Source: Limosilactobacillus pontis (GTDB taxonomy: Bacteria; Bacillota; Bacilli; Lactobacillales; Lactobacillaceae). Taken from it: a stretch of DNA of 64,000 nt. Location: positions 62,001 to 126,000 of the forward strand of contig NZ_PNFV01000001.1 in the NCBI RefSeq assembly GCF_002940945.1, in the 5' to 3' direction. This document shows, one piece after another, positions 23,592 to 32,849 of this stretch (position 1 is its first letter; each line of letters opens with the position of its first letter). The position numbers and the translations under genes are program-made. The notes beneath the pieces are model-generated. The model was not told the DNA's origin, made no database searches, and worked only from the letters and a program-made list of their open reading frames with translations.

Positions 23592-24935
23592 ATGCCATTA
23601 CTTATCGTTTTAATCGGTGTTGCCCTCTTAATCTTCATGATCGTTAAGTTAAAGCTCAACACCTTCGTTGCCTTAGTTATCACTTCATTTATTGTCGCCC
23701 TCCTGCTGGGGTTGCCGCTTACCAAGATCCCGACAACTATTGAAACCGGGATTGGCGGTCAGCTGGGGCACCTGGCTATCATTTTTGGTTTTGGATCAAT
23801 GCTTGGAAAGCTTGTCTCTGATGCTGGTGGTGGTTACCGGATTGCCACGACCCTTATCGATAAGTTCGGCCGGCGGTGGATTCAAGTTGCCGTTATCCTA
23901 GCCTCATTCATTATCGGGCTGGCACTGTTCTTTGAGGTTGGCCTCGTTGTTGTCCTGCCGATTATCTTCATTATCGCCCGTGAGCTTGATATGCCGCTGA
24001 TGTACCTTGGTATCCCAATGGCTGCCACTCTGAACGTTACCCACGCTTTCCTGCCGCCACACCCGGCACCAACGGCGATCTCTGATATTCTTGGCGCCAA
24101 CCTCGGTCACGTCCTCCTGCTTGGAATCATTGCTGCGATTCCAACCATTATTATTGCCGGGCCGGTATTCAACTGGTTCCTTCACAAGGTTTATCCAAAG
24201 GTTTACCGAAAGAATATCGACATCTCGGTTCTTGGTGAATACAAGGAATTCAGCCTTAACGAGACCCCGAAGTTTGGTATCTCCGTTCTGACAGCGATGA
24301 TGCCAGTCATCTTAATTGCCGTTGCCACCATCTGCTCATTTATTTTCCCTAAAAGCAACCCCGTTAACGAATTCATCCAATTTATTGGTGCCCCCGACCT
24401 CGCAATGCTTCTTTCATTGATTTTTGCCATCTTTACAATGGGGCTTTGGCGGAACAAGAAAATGGGTGAAATTTCCAACTCTATGGTTGCTTCCATTAAA
24501 CAGATTTCCGTAATGCTCTTGATTATCGGTGGTGGGGGTGCCTTTAAACAGGTCCTTGTTGACGGTGGAATTTCGAAGTATATTTCAACCCTCTTCGCCC
24601 AAACCAATATTTCACCAATTCTGGCCGCATGGCTCATCACCGCAATTCTCCGTGTATCGCTAGGGTCATCTACGGTTGCGGCAATGACCGCCGCTGGTCT
24701 TGTTGCTCCAATGGCGCATCAGTTCGGTTCCAACTCGGCGATGGCCGCCCTAATGGTTCTATCCGTTGGTGCCGGGTCTGTCTTCTGTGATCACGTCAAT
24801 GATGCCGGTTTCTGGATGATCAAGGAATACTTTGGCCTCTCTCTGAAGGAAACCCTGCTTTCCTGGTCAACCCTAACCTCCGTCCTGGCAATTGCCGGAC
24901 TGGGTGCGGTATACGCAATTTCACTATTCGTTTAA
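23592..24935 (+). CDS. gntP: Gluconate permease (GntP family)
   Basis: 447 residues with 12-14 hydrophobic helices and GntP-family stretches (FGFGSMLGKLVSDAGGGYRIA, HAFLPPHPAPTAIS, SSTVAAMTAAGLV, DHVNDAGFWMIKEY). It imports gluconate with protons. It starts 3 bases after the kinase stop, with AAGGAGG overlapping the kinase end, so the two are translationally coupled. A terminator follows at 24958-24991. Confidence 0.95.
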   Translation: MPLLIVLIGVALLIFMIVKLKLNTFVALVITSFIVALLLGLPLTKIPTTIETGIGGQLGHLAIIFGFGSMLGKLVSDAGGGYRIATTLIDKFGRRWIQVAVILASFIIGLALFFEVGLVVVLPIIFIIARELDMPLMYLGIPMAATLNVTHAFLPPHPAPTAISDILGANLGHVLLLGIIAAIPTIIIAGPVFNWFLHKVYPKVYRKNIDISVLGEYKEFSLNETPKFGISVLTAMMPVILIAVATICSFIFPKSNPVNEFIQFIGAPDLAMLLSLIFAIFTMGLWRNKKMGEISNSMVASIKQISVMLLIIGGGGAFKQVLVDGGISKYISTLFAQTNISPILAAWLITAILRVSLGSSTVAAMTAAGLVAPMAHQFGSNSAMAALMVLSVGAGSVFCDHVNDAGFWMIKEYFGLSLKETLLSWSTLTSVLAIAGLGAVYAISLFV

Positions 24936-24957
24936 CATATATCTACACTGCTAATTT

Positions 24958-24991
24958 AAAAGGGAGCTCCAACACGTTGGGGCTCCTTTTT
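24958..24991 (+). terminator. Terminator of the gluconate operon
   Basis: AAAAGGGAGCTCCAAC-ACG-TTGGGGCTCCTTTTT, about 15 paired bases with a T-tract. Confidence 0.88.
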
Positions 24992-25021
24992 ATAATTGGA
25001 GGGGACTCAATCCCCCTATTA

Positions 25022-25200
25022 GCGTATAATGGACGTAAACAGTAGAATTGGGAAATAGCCGCAGAATGGTTGTTTCCCATTCTTATCTTAAAAAATATTA
25101 TTACCTGCGTCCTGTCCGTAGTGGTTAATTTGCACGCAGGCAAACCCTGCCATCATTAAAATTTTGTGGGCAGTACTCCTGCTTTGGGGATGCTGTTTGA
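25022..25200 (+). promoter_or_regulatory. Structured intergenic region upstream of the LacI-type gene
   Basis: A TATAAT (25026-25031, preceded by TAGCG) is followed by two strong hairpins: AGAATtGGGAAA...TTTCCCATTCT (about 25045-25084) and CCTGCGT...ACGCAGG (about 25105-25140), then a GCAG-rich stretch. No terminator or start codon is attached to it. It may be a long leader of the regulator gene or a small RNA. It accounts for most of the 357-base gap after 24935; nothing else is seen there. Confidence 0.35.
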
Positions 25201-25292
25201 TCCCTTGCTATAACAATCCCGGCCACTTTCTGCTGGCAAAGTTATCCCATGAGGCAGGAACCAAATATTAAGTATAACTAAGGAAGATGACA

Positions 25293-26297
25293 ATGACACA
25301 GCACATTACAATTGCAGATGTCGCCAAAGCCGCTGGCGTCTCAGTAACTACCGTTTCCCGGATTCTCAATGGCCACTACGAGAAAATGCGGCCAGCAACC
25401 CGCGAGCGCGTCGAAATGGCAATTAATAACCTCAACTATGTCCCAGCTGCATCAGCCCAGCGCCTTCGCCAAGCACAGGGCCACGTAATCGGCGTCCTGG
25501 TCGGCGATATCTCTAACCCCTTTTCATCCCTGCTCGCTAAGGGAATAGATGATATATTGCAGAAGGCGGGCTATGATATCTTGCTAATGAATACAAACAA
25601 CTCGATTGATACCGAAGCACGGGCATTAAGACGGCTATACCAGCAACGGGTCGATGGAATAATCGTCCAGCCGAATTCCCGTCATTTTTCGCAGTACGAA
25701 TTTGCCAAAAGGAATAATGTTCCCCTTGTCATTGTCGATCGGGAAGTCGATGACCAGCCGCAAACTACCGGTAAGGTTACCAGTACCAACCGGGATGCCT
25801 GCTATCAACTGGGGAAGCTACTCAGCCAGCGTGGTTATGACAATATCCTAACCATTAGCGCCCGCTTTGCTGAAGCATCGGGACAAATCCCCCGGATTGC
25901 CGGTCTTAAGCTGGCGGCAAAAGAGGACGGCCTGAGTTATCATAATATCGAAACACGAGGCCATGACCGGCAGTGGCTAACCCATGCCTTCCATAACCAA
26001 TTCAATGCACTAAATGGTCGGACGGCCGTCGTTTCATTGATGGGACCCGTTCTCTTTGACCTCCTCAGCATCTTCAGGAATCTTAACCTTACCTTCCCGG
26101 CCGACGTGGGACTCGTCAGCTTTGATGACTGGGAATGGTCACAGTACGTGGGTGATGGAATCTTTCTTTTAAAACAGGATATGGAACTGATGGGCAACAT
26201 CGCCGCCGATAAGTTGCTGACGCAAATAAGTAAGAAGGATAGTGCTAGTTCAACCACCCTTCTCCCCGTCGAAACCGTCGAACGGCATTCACTTTAG
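25293..26297 (+). CDS. LacI-family transcriptional regulator of gluconate genes
   Basis: 334 residues: N-terminal LacI helix-turn-helix (ITIADVAKAAGVSVTTVSRILNG, with the minor-groove hinge helix PAASAQRLRQ) and a periplasmic-binding-protein-like effector domain (GVLVGDISNPFSSLLAKGI). It likely senses gluconate or 6-phosphogluconate and represses the kinase-permease operon upstream, at the palindrome 21995-22010. I use ATG 25293 because AAGGAA is then 7 bases away; an ATG two codons upstream is too close. The next gene starts 25 bases later and is probably co-transcribed. Confidence 0.92.
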   Translation: MTQHITIADVAKAAGVSVTTVSRILNGHYEKMRPATRERVEMAINNLNYVPAASAQRLRQAQGHVIGVLVGDISNPFSSLLAKGIDDILQKAGYDILLMNTNNSIDTEARALRRLYQQRVDGIIVQPNSRHFSQYEFAKRNNVPLVIVDREVDDQPQTTGKVTSTNRDACYQLGKLLSQRGYDNILTISARFAEASGQIPRIAGLKLAAKEDGLSYHNIETRGHDRQWLTHAFHNQFNALNGRTAVVSLMGPVLFDLLSIFRNLNLTFPADVGLVSFDDWEWSQYVGDGIFLLKQDMELMGNIAADKLLTQISKKDSASSTTLLPVETVERHSL

Positions 26298-26322
26298 CAG
26301 GATAAAGCAAGGAGGAAAAATA

Positions 26323-26850
26323 ATGGCGCAGATTTCAATTCGCCACTCGACAAGTGCTGACTTAGACCAAATCATGAAGATTGTGGACGATGCTAAAATG
26401 CTATTAAAGAAGGAAGGCAGTCCACAGTGGCAAGATGGGCATCCCAGTCGAGAGATGTTTGCGGCAGATATCAAGGATCAGACCAACTGGGTATTGACCG
26501 TTGGTAATGAAATTGCCGGTACAGCTACCCTTCAATCTACCCCAGAACCGACCTATTCCGAGATAAGAGACGGCGCATGGCAAATAATCGATCAACCATA
26601 TGCCACGATTCACCGGGTGGCCATCTCCAGTAGTTTCCGCGGTCAGCATTTAGGCAAATACTTATTCTCTAACCTGATTTCAATGGGGCAGGTTCAAGGA
26701 ATCAAAAATTTTCGCCTCGATACCTATCCCAAGAACACTAGGATGCAACACCTGGCAGAAAGTTTTGGCTTCGTCAAGCGCGGCCAAGTCCTCGTTGACG
26801 ATAAAATTGATCCCCACCGGATTGCTTTTGAATTAAACATCGCAGACTAA
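26323..26850 (+). CDS. GNAT-family N-acetyltransferase
   Basis: 175 residues of GNAT fold: IRHSTSADLDQIMKIVDDA at the N-terminus, and the acetyl-CoA binding motif RVAISSSFRGQHLGKYLF (about residues 99-116), followed by FRLDTYPKNTRMQHLAESFGFVKRG. Transfers an acetyl group to an amine of unknown identity. ATG 26323 follows GGAGGAAAAATA. Downstream of the LacI-type regulator, convergent with the DUF389 gene; the interspersed repeat lies between them. Confidence 0.9.
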   Translation: MAQISIRHSTSADLDQIMKIVDDAKMLLKKEGSPQWQDGHPSREMFAADIKDQTNWVLTVGNEIAGTATLQSTPEPTYSEIRDGAWQIIDQPYATIHRVAISSSFRGQHLGKYLFSNLISMGQVQGIKNFRLDTYPKNTRMQHLAESFGFVKRGQVLVDDKIDPHRIAFELNIAD

Positions 26851-26854
26851 ATTA

Positions 26855-26978
26855 AACGTGGTTGTGACAAAACAATGTTTTGCCGCAACCACGTTTGCTT
26901 ATTGTCGAATATTACAAAGATATCACGTGCCAACAATCGTCCTAGGCTAGCCTTACAGGTTCTAACCGTGGGTTGTGT
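26855..26978 (+). repeat. Interspersed repeat, copy 1 (internally deleted)
   Basis: Same element as 34593-34777 and 49821-49993. One end is a long hairpin (ACGTGGTTGTGACAAAAC.. / ..GCCGCAACCACGT) that can serve as terminator, the other ends in CCTAGGCTAGCCTTACAGG...CCGTGGG. This copy lacks about 55 internal bases; the deletion lies between two GCCA tetranucleotides that flank that segment in the full copies. Located between convergent genes. Confidence 0.85.
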
Positions 26979-26997
26979 CACAACTCTATTTTGTCCA

Positions 26998-28224
26998 TTA
27001 GGAATCCGCTAACACATAATCAATCTTTTCGACCCGTGGAAAGTGCTTTTTGATCTTTAACGTTAACTGATCTTTCTGATCGTGGTCCATCTTTTTATTA
27101 AGTTCCACAATAATCGAATCCTTATTATTTGTATCACTAACGGAAGTAACTGAATTAATATTGCGCGATAACTTGGCAATCTCTTTATTTTGCTTATCCT
27201 GATCTTTTAAGCGTTGCCTATTCTTTTCAGCCTCTGCCTGTTTTTGCTGGTTGATAATACTTGTTACCTGGTTATTGAACTGGGCTTCCGTCGCCGCATT
27301 TAGCTGAGCAACCTGGATAACATTTAATGAATATCCCTTAAGATCATAACTAGTTAATTTTTCCTTGATATGTTTGATTTTCCTTGAGTCTGCCTTAGAA
27401 CCAGAGATTGTTAAATTAATGGTTTTGCTTTGATTATCAACATCTTCTTTAATGACTAACGAATCAGCAAATTCTGACGAGACCAATTTGTGAACATTAT
27501 TCTCAACAATTGATTGCTGAACCATTTGTTTTGCCGAAAAGACACTAGGTACAATCAGCAATAATAAGACCGTTATAAAGATAAACTCTTTGCTAGTCGG
27601 CAGGCGAAAGAAACTAGCAGGAGAACCCTTAGGACGGCCTAACCAGTGCATAATCTTAGCCCCTAAAAATGCGGTTAAAATAATAAAAACCGCATTAATC
27701 AAGAAGAGGTAAGCCGCACCAAGGAAAAATCGTAAATTATGTACCGCAATTCCATAGCCGGCCGTACAAAGCGGGGGCATTAGCGCAGTAGCAATGGCCA
27801 CTCCAGGGACAATATTAGTCACTTCTTTTTTGCTGGCACCGATAATGCCTGCTACCCCACCAAAAAAAGCAATCATTACATCCCAAATGGTCGGGCTGGT
27901 TCGGGCGAGGATCTCCTTGCTTGCATAGGAAAGCGGTGAAAAGAAGAAATAGCTGGTGGATGCCAGAATACTAATCACAATTTCCACAAGGATTGTAATA
28001 CCACCGTTTTTGATCAGTTTAGTATCATAAATAGCCAGCCCAGCACCGATCGCCAATAGGGGCGACATCAAGGGAGAGATTAACATGGCACCAATAATGG
28101 TTGCCGTTGAGTTCATATTTAGTCCAATGCTGGCGATAAATATTGCACATGTTAAGATCACGAGGTTCTCTATATTTAGCTTGCTATCATTAGTAAGCTT
28201 CTTAATAAAGCTGCTGGTTAACAT
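26998..28224 (-). CDS. DUF389 family membrane protein
   Basis: About 408 residues. The N-terminal two-thirds is a DUF389 (TIGR00341) membrane domain with helices and the characteristic GAMLISPLMSPLLAIGAGLA and GVAIATALMPPLCTAGYG segments. Residues after about 250 form a soluble C-terminal region with a charged coiled-coil stretch (QQKQAEAEKNRQRLKDQDKQNKEIAKL). Function unknown; such proteins are suspected transporters. ATG 28224 has AAGGAG 10 bases upstream; the upstream TTG at 28275 does not. Divergent from the MFS gene. Confidence 0.88.
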   Translation of the reverse strand: MLTSSFIKKLTNDSKLNIENLVILTCAIFIASIGLNMNSTATIIGAMLISPLMSPLLAIGAGLAIYDTKLIKNGGITILVEIVISILASTSYFFFSPLSYASKEILARTSPTIWDVMIAFFGGVAGIIGASKKEVTNIVPGVAIATALMPPLCTAGYGIAVHNLRFFLGAAYLFLINAVFIILTAFLGAKIMHWLGRPKGSPASFFRLPTSKEFIFITVLLLLIVPSVFSAKQMVQQSIVENNVHKLVSSEFADSLVIKEDVDNQSKTINLTISGSKADSRKIKHIKEKLTSYDLKGYSLNVIQVAQLNAATEAQFNNQVTSIINQQKQAEAEKNRQRLKDQDKQNKEIAKLSRNINSVTSVSDTNNKDSIIVELNKKMDHDQKDQLTLKIKKHFPRVEKIDYVLADS

Positions 28225-28352
28225 ACTGTGGTGACTCCTTATGATTTGTATTACCTCCCTGGTAAGGAGAGCCAATTTGACAGGCCTTTTTCTAAACCAT
28301 TATACTTTATCTTGTAACGTAATTTCTTAAATATAAAGGAGAGAAAGCCAAG

Positions 28353-29684
28353 ATCATACCGACTAATCATAACTATAACAAAAAGAACTACAAAAAAGCA
28401 CCAATTAAAGAAGTCCATTTACGGGTATTTTTAGCAATCGTTCTTGGACAAATAGCTTGCGGATACGCATTAGGAATATCCGGAACTGCATTAAACGATG
28501 CACAAAACTATATCCATATTAGCGATCTTTGGGTTGGCCTAATCGGGGCTGGTAGCTTGCTAGGACTAATGGGGAGCGCCATTATGGGCCGGATTGCCGA
28601 TCAATTTGGTCGCCGGAAAATGCTCATGATCGACATGTACTTATTCGCACTTCTCTCCCTGCTCCAGCTGTTAACGGTAAATCCATTGGCACTATTTCTT
28701 ATCCGTTTCCTTATCGGACTAATGATCGCCATTGACTATACCGTTGGTAATTCCTTATTAGTCGAATGGCTGCCTCTTAATGAGAGTGGTAAGCGACAGA
28801 GCCAGTTAATTGTTTATTGGACCATCGGATTCATTCTCTCGTATATCGCTGGGATTACAATTCACGGCTTTGGCAGTCGAAACTGGCAGATAATTCTGGC
28901 TTCATCAGCCATTTTAGGCTTGATTACCGCAATTTTTCGTTCGGTTGCCAAGCTTCCGGCATCCCCCAGCTGGTTGGCCAGCCAAGGTGAATACAAGACC
29001 GCCCAAAAATTAATTCAGAAGCATATTGGTAAAAAGTGGGGTCTACCATTCAAACTCCTAAAAGCAAAGCCAACCGATAGCGTGTCATGGAAGACCCTGT
29101 TTACAAAACAGTATCGCCGCAGAACACTGGTCGGCGGACTGTTCTATGCTTGCCAGGCTTTTGCTTTCTTTGGCATCAGTATCTTCTTACCTATTTTGCT
29201 AGAAAGCATGGGGATGAGCGACAGTAACTTTTCCGGAATTCTTTATAACGGCTGTATGCTAGTCGGAGTTCTCCTTGGTAGCCGACTATTCCAAACCTTA
29301 AGCCGTCGTACTTTCCTGATTGGGTCATTTTTCTTATCAGCATTAGCCCTTTTGCTAATGCTACTTGGGCCTGCCCGTTCTTTCGTCTTTCAAATGGCGT
29401 TCTTTGCCCTGTTTTCAATTATTCTCTCTTCCAGCCTGACATTAGACTATCCCTATCCAACTGAGCTATTTGACATTAAGGTACGAGCAACCGGTGTAGG
29501 AACTAGCATTACGATCAGCCGAATTGGGGCAGCTAGTGGGACCTTCTTGTTACCTATCCTGACTAGCCTTGGCGGCGCCCACCTCGCCATGCTGGTTTGC
29601 CTGGTGGTTTTAATTGTCGGTGGAACCATCTGCCTAATCTGGGCACCAGAAACGTCGCCTAAATACATCTCAAAAAACAACTAA
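28353..29684 (+). CDS. MFS transporter (sugar-porter type) with no standard start codon
   Basis: 443 codons are in frame from 28353: ribosome binding site AAAGGAGAG (28336-28344), then ATC ATA at 28353-28358 where an ATG is expected. The in-frame protein is a complete 12-helix MFS carrier: IACGYALGISGTAL (helix 1), GRIADQFGRRKMLM (helix 2-3 signature), VEWLPLNESGKRQS, YPTELFDIKVRATGVG (helix 10-11 motif of sugar porters) and APETSPK. The first standard in-frame start is a TTG/ATG at about 28557, which would remove helix 1. Either translation begins at ATC or ATA, or the start codon has been lost and this is a recent pseudogene. Substrate not known. Terminator at 29692-29739. Confidence 0.8.
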   Translation: MIPTNHNYNKKNYKKAPIKEVHLRVFLAIVLGQIACGYALGISGTALNDAQNYIHISDLWVGLIGAGSLLGLMGSAIMGRIADQFGRRKMLMIDMYLFALLSLLQLLTVNPLALFLIRFLIGLMIAIDYTVGNSLLVEWLPLNESGKRQSQLIVYWTIGFILSYIAGITIHGFGSRNWQIILASSAILGLITAIFRSVAKLPASPSWLASQGEYKTAQKLIQKHIGKKWGLPFKLLKAKPTDSVSWKTLFTKQYRRRTLVGGLFYACQAFAFFGISIFLPILLESMGMSDSNFSGILYNGCMLVGVLLGSRLFQTLSRRTFLIGSFFLSALALLLMLLGPARSFVFQMAFFALFSIILSSSLTLDYPYPTELFDIKVRATGVGTSITISRIGAASGTFLLPILTSLGGAHLAMLVCLVVLIVGGTICLIWAPETSPKYISKNN

Positions 29685-29691
29685 ATTTAAG

Positions 29692-29739
29692 AAAGGGGCC
29701 GCCAGCGTTTAGATTTCATAAACGCTGGCGGCCCCTTTG
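29692..29739. terminator. Bidirectional terminator between MFS and beta-glucosidase genes
   Basis: AAAGGGGCCGCCAGCGTTTA pairs perfectly over 20 bp with TAAACGCTGGCGGCCCCTTT; eight-base loop. It lies between convergent genes. Confidence 0.93.
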
Positions 29740-29774
29740 TATATTGTACTTCTATTTATGTTAGGAGATATCTC

Positions 29775-31991
29775 CTATTTAATATCCCTTACTAAACGGA
29801 TAAATTTATCTCGCACTTTTTCATCAATTCCAGTAGCGGCAACTGACCGTAGTGGCATATTGGCCGAAATTGCTACCCATTGCTCATCATCCATCATTGG
29901 CTTTAAGACTTCATAAAGGCCCGAGTCTTTGAGCGCTGATTGAACTTGTGGATCCTGATCGTTCCAGATGTCACCAATGTAACTATCCGCCGTAATTTCA
30001 CCCAATGGACTAACGCCAATCGTCAAGTCGAAGTTGGCTGTTAAGCGAATATCCCGCGAAGAACTGCCAACCATAATCTCGTAGGCACCATTATCGGCTT
30101 CCCACTGCTGCTTGGCAACATTATAATAGCTAAACGCCCGCCGCGGCAGACTAAGCGTTACCGCCGTACTTTCCCCAGGCTGAAGTGTTACCTTCACAAA
30201 GTCACGTAGTTCTTTTACCGGCATTACCACCCGGCTCACGCGGTTAGCAACATAGACTTGAGCAACTTCTTTACCAGCAACATTCCCGCTATTGGTAATC
30301 GTAAATTCAACCTTCACCTCGTTACGTTCTTCATTAACCCGTAAGTCAGAATAATCAAAACTAGTGTAACTTAACCCATGACCAAACGGGAAGCGTACTG
30401 GCATCTCATACAGGTCGTAGTAACGGTAGCCAACAAAGATCCCTTCACGATAATCTTCCTCATCATGGTCCCTGTCAAAAGTCCCGTACGTTGGATTATC
30501 CTGCAAACGAAGCGGGAAACTTTCGGATAGCTTACCAGATGGATTAACCTTCCCAGTCAAAATATCCCAGGTAGCTTCACCAACTGTTTCACCAGCCAGG
30601 TAAGTTTCAACAATCGCCGGTACTTGGTCTGCCCACGGCATCTCAACCACCGAACCATTTTGTAGCACAACCGTTACGTTCGGATTAACCTTCACCACCT
30701 GAGCTAAAAGTTCATTTTGGTTTCTCGGCAACGAAATGGTCTTCTTATCAAAACCCTCCGTTTCCATCTGCTCGGGGAAGCCGGCAAAGAAGATCACCCG
30801 GTCACTTTGTTTAGCCAGCTGCAACGCATCCTTGGTTAAGTTTTCATCTGAAGTGCTCGTCGTTAGTGAATAGCCTGCCGCATAGTTTGCACTGGCCGGT
30901 GCCGCATCTAGCGGTGTCACAACGTGGTGAGCGTTAACGTGAGAACTCCCGCCGCCCTCAAAGCGAGGCTTCGCAGCCAGTTCCCCAATAATTGCGAGTG
31001 ACTCACTCGTCTTTAATGGCAGCTGGTGATGATCATTTTTAAGAAGGACAATGCTGTCATCAGCCATCTGCCGAGCAAACTCATGTTGTTCTTCCTTATC
31101 ATATGGTTCCTTCTTATTGACATCCTTCCCCCATTTTTCAACCATCTTTAAAACCCGCAGTACAGACCGGTTCAACGTTGACTCCTGTAACCGGCCTTCC
31201 TTAACTGCTGTCACAACTTCATCAACCGAGGCCTGACCCTTTCCAGGCATCTCAAGATCTAACCCGGCCTTGAGTGCTGCAACATGATCAGCTACCGCAC
31301 CCCAGTCAGACATCACAAGTCCTTCAAAGCCCCATTCGTTCCGCAAGATATCTGTCAGAAGCCGCTGATTTTGTGAATTTAGCGTTCCATTCAGGCGATT
31401 ATAGGAGCACATTAAGGTTGCGGGATGTGCTTCCTTTACAATCCGTTCAAACTGGGCAAGGTAAATTTCCCGAAGTGTCCGTTCATCAATATTGGACGAA
31501 GACGTAAAGCGCTGATCTTCACGGTTATTAGCCGCGAAGTGCTTAACGCTGACTCCGACACCCTCTTCTTGAACTCCCTTAACGTAAGCGGTTGCCATCC
31601 GGCCCGTTAACAGTGGATCCTCTGAAAAATATTCAAAGTTCCGTCCGGCTAACGGACTTCGCTTGATATTAACTCCCGGGCCCAACAGTACACCGAGTTT
31701 CTCAGCATTAGCTGCTACACCAAGGTGGTGCCCCAGTTTAAATAGCATTTGATCATCAAAGGAACTGGCCGTCAGTGCTGAAGAAGGAAAACAAACCGCA
31801 TCCACCGAACTATTAATATCTGCCGGCGCAACATCAATGTCTTGCTTTCGCAGACCTGATGGGCCATCAGACATCATCATCCGATCAACACCCGGTACCT
31901 TAGCAGTAAACCAAAAGTCCTTCCCCGAAACCAGCGATGCCCGTTCTTCCAGTGTTAATCCTTCAACAAAATCAAGGTCAATTTTTACCAT
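29775..31991 (-). CDS. Beta-glucosidase, glycoside hydrolase family 3
   Basis: 738 residues. N-terminal GH3 barrel with DGPSGLR, KHFAANNRE (acid/substrate segment) and the nucleophile region GLVMSDWGAVADH; C-terminal GH3 sandwich domain, then a fibronectin-III-like domain (GKEVAQVYVANRVSRVVMPVKEL). No signal peptide, so it is cytoplasmic and hydrolyses imported beta-glucosides. Length is typical. Ribosome binding site AGAAAGGACT. Single gene; no transporter adjoins on the same strand, although the MFS gene is convergent next to it. Confidence 0.95.
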   Translation of the reverse strand: MVKIDLDFVEGLTLEERASLVSGKDFWFTAKVPGVDRMMMSDGPSGLRKQDIDVAPADINSSVDAVCFPSSALTASSFDDQMLFKLGHHLGVAANAEKLGVLLGPGVNIKRSPLAGRNFEYFSEDPLLTGRMATAYVKGVQEEGVGVSVKHFAANNREDQRFTSSSNIDERTLREIYLAQFERIVKEAHPATLMCSYNRLNGTLNSQNQRLLTDILRNEWGFEGLVMSDWGAVADHVAALKAGLDLEMPGKGQASVDEVVTAVKEGRLQESTLNRSVLRVLKMVEKWGKDVNKKEPYDKEEQHEFARQMADDSIVLLKNDHHQLPLKTSESLAIIGELAAKPRFEGGGSSHVNAHHVVTPLDAAPASANYAAGYSLTTSTSDENLTKDALQLAKQSDRVIFFAGFPEQMETEGFDKKTISLPRNQNELLAQVVKVNPNVTVVLQNGSVVEMPWADQVPAIVETYLAGETVGEATWDILTGKVNPSGKLSESFPLRLQDNPTYGTFDRDHDEEDYREGIFVGYRYYDLYEMPVRFPFGHGLSYTSFDYSDLRVNEERNEVKVEFTITNSGNVAGKEVAQVYVANRVSRVVMPVKELRDFVKVTLQPGESTAVTLSLPRRAFSYYNVAKQQWEADNGAYEIMVGSSSRDIRLTANFDLTIGVSPLGEITADSYIGDIWNDQDPQVQSALKDSGLYEVLKPMMDDEQWVAISANMPLRSVAATGIDEKVRDKFIRLVRDIK

Positions 31992-32067
31992 TTTATCTAG
32001 TCCTTTCTAGATTTATTTTAACACCGACATTCATGACCCCAATATAGCAAAAAGAATGTGAGAAGGT

Positions 32068-32847
32068 CTACTCCCCCAGCTTGTAGATGGGGATAACCGG
32101 TCCTGGTGGGGCCTGAACAGCCTTGCCATGATAAAGATCATCATCTTCTTGGGCCTGATGCAGGGTGCAAATCCCGCTCGCTTGATAACGGCTGAGAATT
32201 CGGTCCAGGTAGTTGAAACGCGGTTTATCCGCAAACCGGGCCATTGAATCGATGGCAAAATCGACGACCGCAGGTGAGAGTTTCTCAATGTAGTCGGTTA
32301 AAATCCGTTGCTGAGTGGGGGTGAGTTTTATGTGAAGACTTTTAAGTTTGGCTTCAGCAGCACTAGTAGTCTCATTTAAACTATCCTTACCCTTTCCTGA
32401 CTTAACCTGACTTGACCTAACCTGGGGATCCACCTTGGAGCCGTTTTGGATCCGTCTTGGTTCCACAGTGGTTCGATCCTGAACAGGGAGCTCATCCACC
32501 GCAGTCGCCAGCTGATAACGCTTGTTGCGATCAACAGCCAGCTGCTTGCGATCTGTCGAGTAAATGGTGGGCGTATAGCGGTCCTTCTTGACGTAGTTGG
32601 ACACCTGCCAGTCCTTGATTGCGACCACCCCATCATCAAAGATAATCAAATACCCTCGCTCAACCAAAGCCTTGAGGTCATCGTCACTGGCCCCGATCAT
32701 CCGCTTGATCGACTTCGGGTTGCCGACAAAGCCATCATCGTCAGCACTCATCCCCAGGTGAAAGTACAGGGTCTGGGCGGTTAGTGCCATGTCGAGGAAG
32801 CGGTCCGTTTCAACCACCTTTTGACTAAACATTCTTCTTTGTGCCAT
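32068..32847 (-). CDS. DnaD-domain replication protein (phage replisome-organiser type)
   Basis: 259 residues. The N-terminal part (RMFSQKVVETDRFLDMALTAQTLYFHLGMSADDDGFVGNP) is the winged-helix domain of phage-type replisome organisers; a variable charged linker follows, then a DnaD-type helical domain (LTPTQQRILTDYIEKLSPAVVDFAIDSMA...FNYLDRILSRYQASGI). It ends in IPIYKLGE, exactly the last eight residues of the chromosomal DnaD at 41150-41869. It would load primosomal proteins onto DNA. GGAGGAGATAAGC precedes the ATG. No other phage genes are next to it; it may be a domesticated phage gene. Confidence 0.88.
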   Translation of the reverse strand: MAQRRMFSQKVVETDRFLDMALTAQTLYFHLGMSADDDGFVGNPKSIKRMIGASDDDLKALVERGYLIIFDDGVVAIKDWQVSNYVKKDRYTPTIYSTDRKQLAVDRNKRYQLATAVDELPVQDRTTVEPRRIQNGSKVDPQVRSSQVKSGKGKDSLNETTSAAEAKLKSLHIKLTPTQQRILTDYIEKLSPAVVDFAIDSMARFADKPRFNYLDRILSRYQASGICTLHQAQEDDDLYHGKAVQAPPGPVIPIYKLGE

Positions 32848-32849
32848 GC

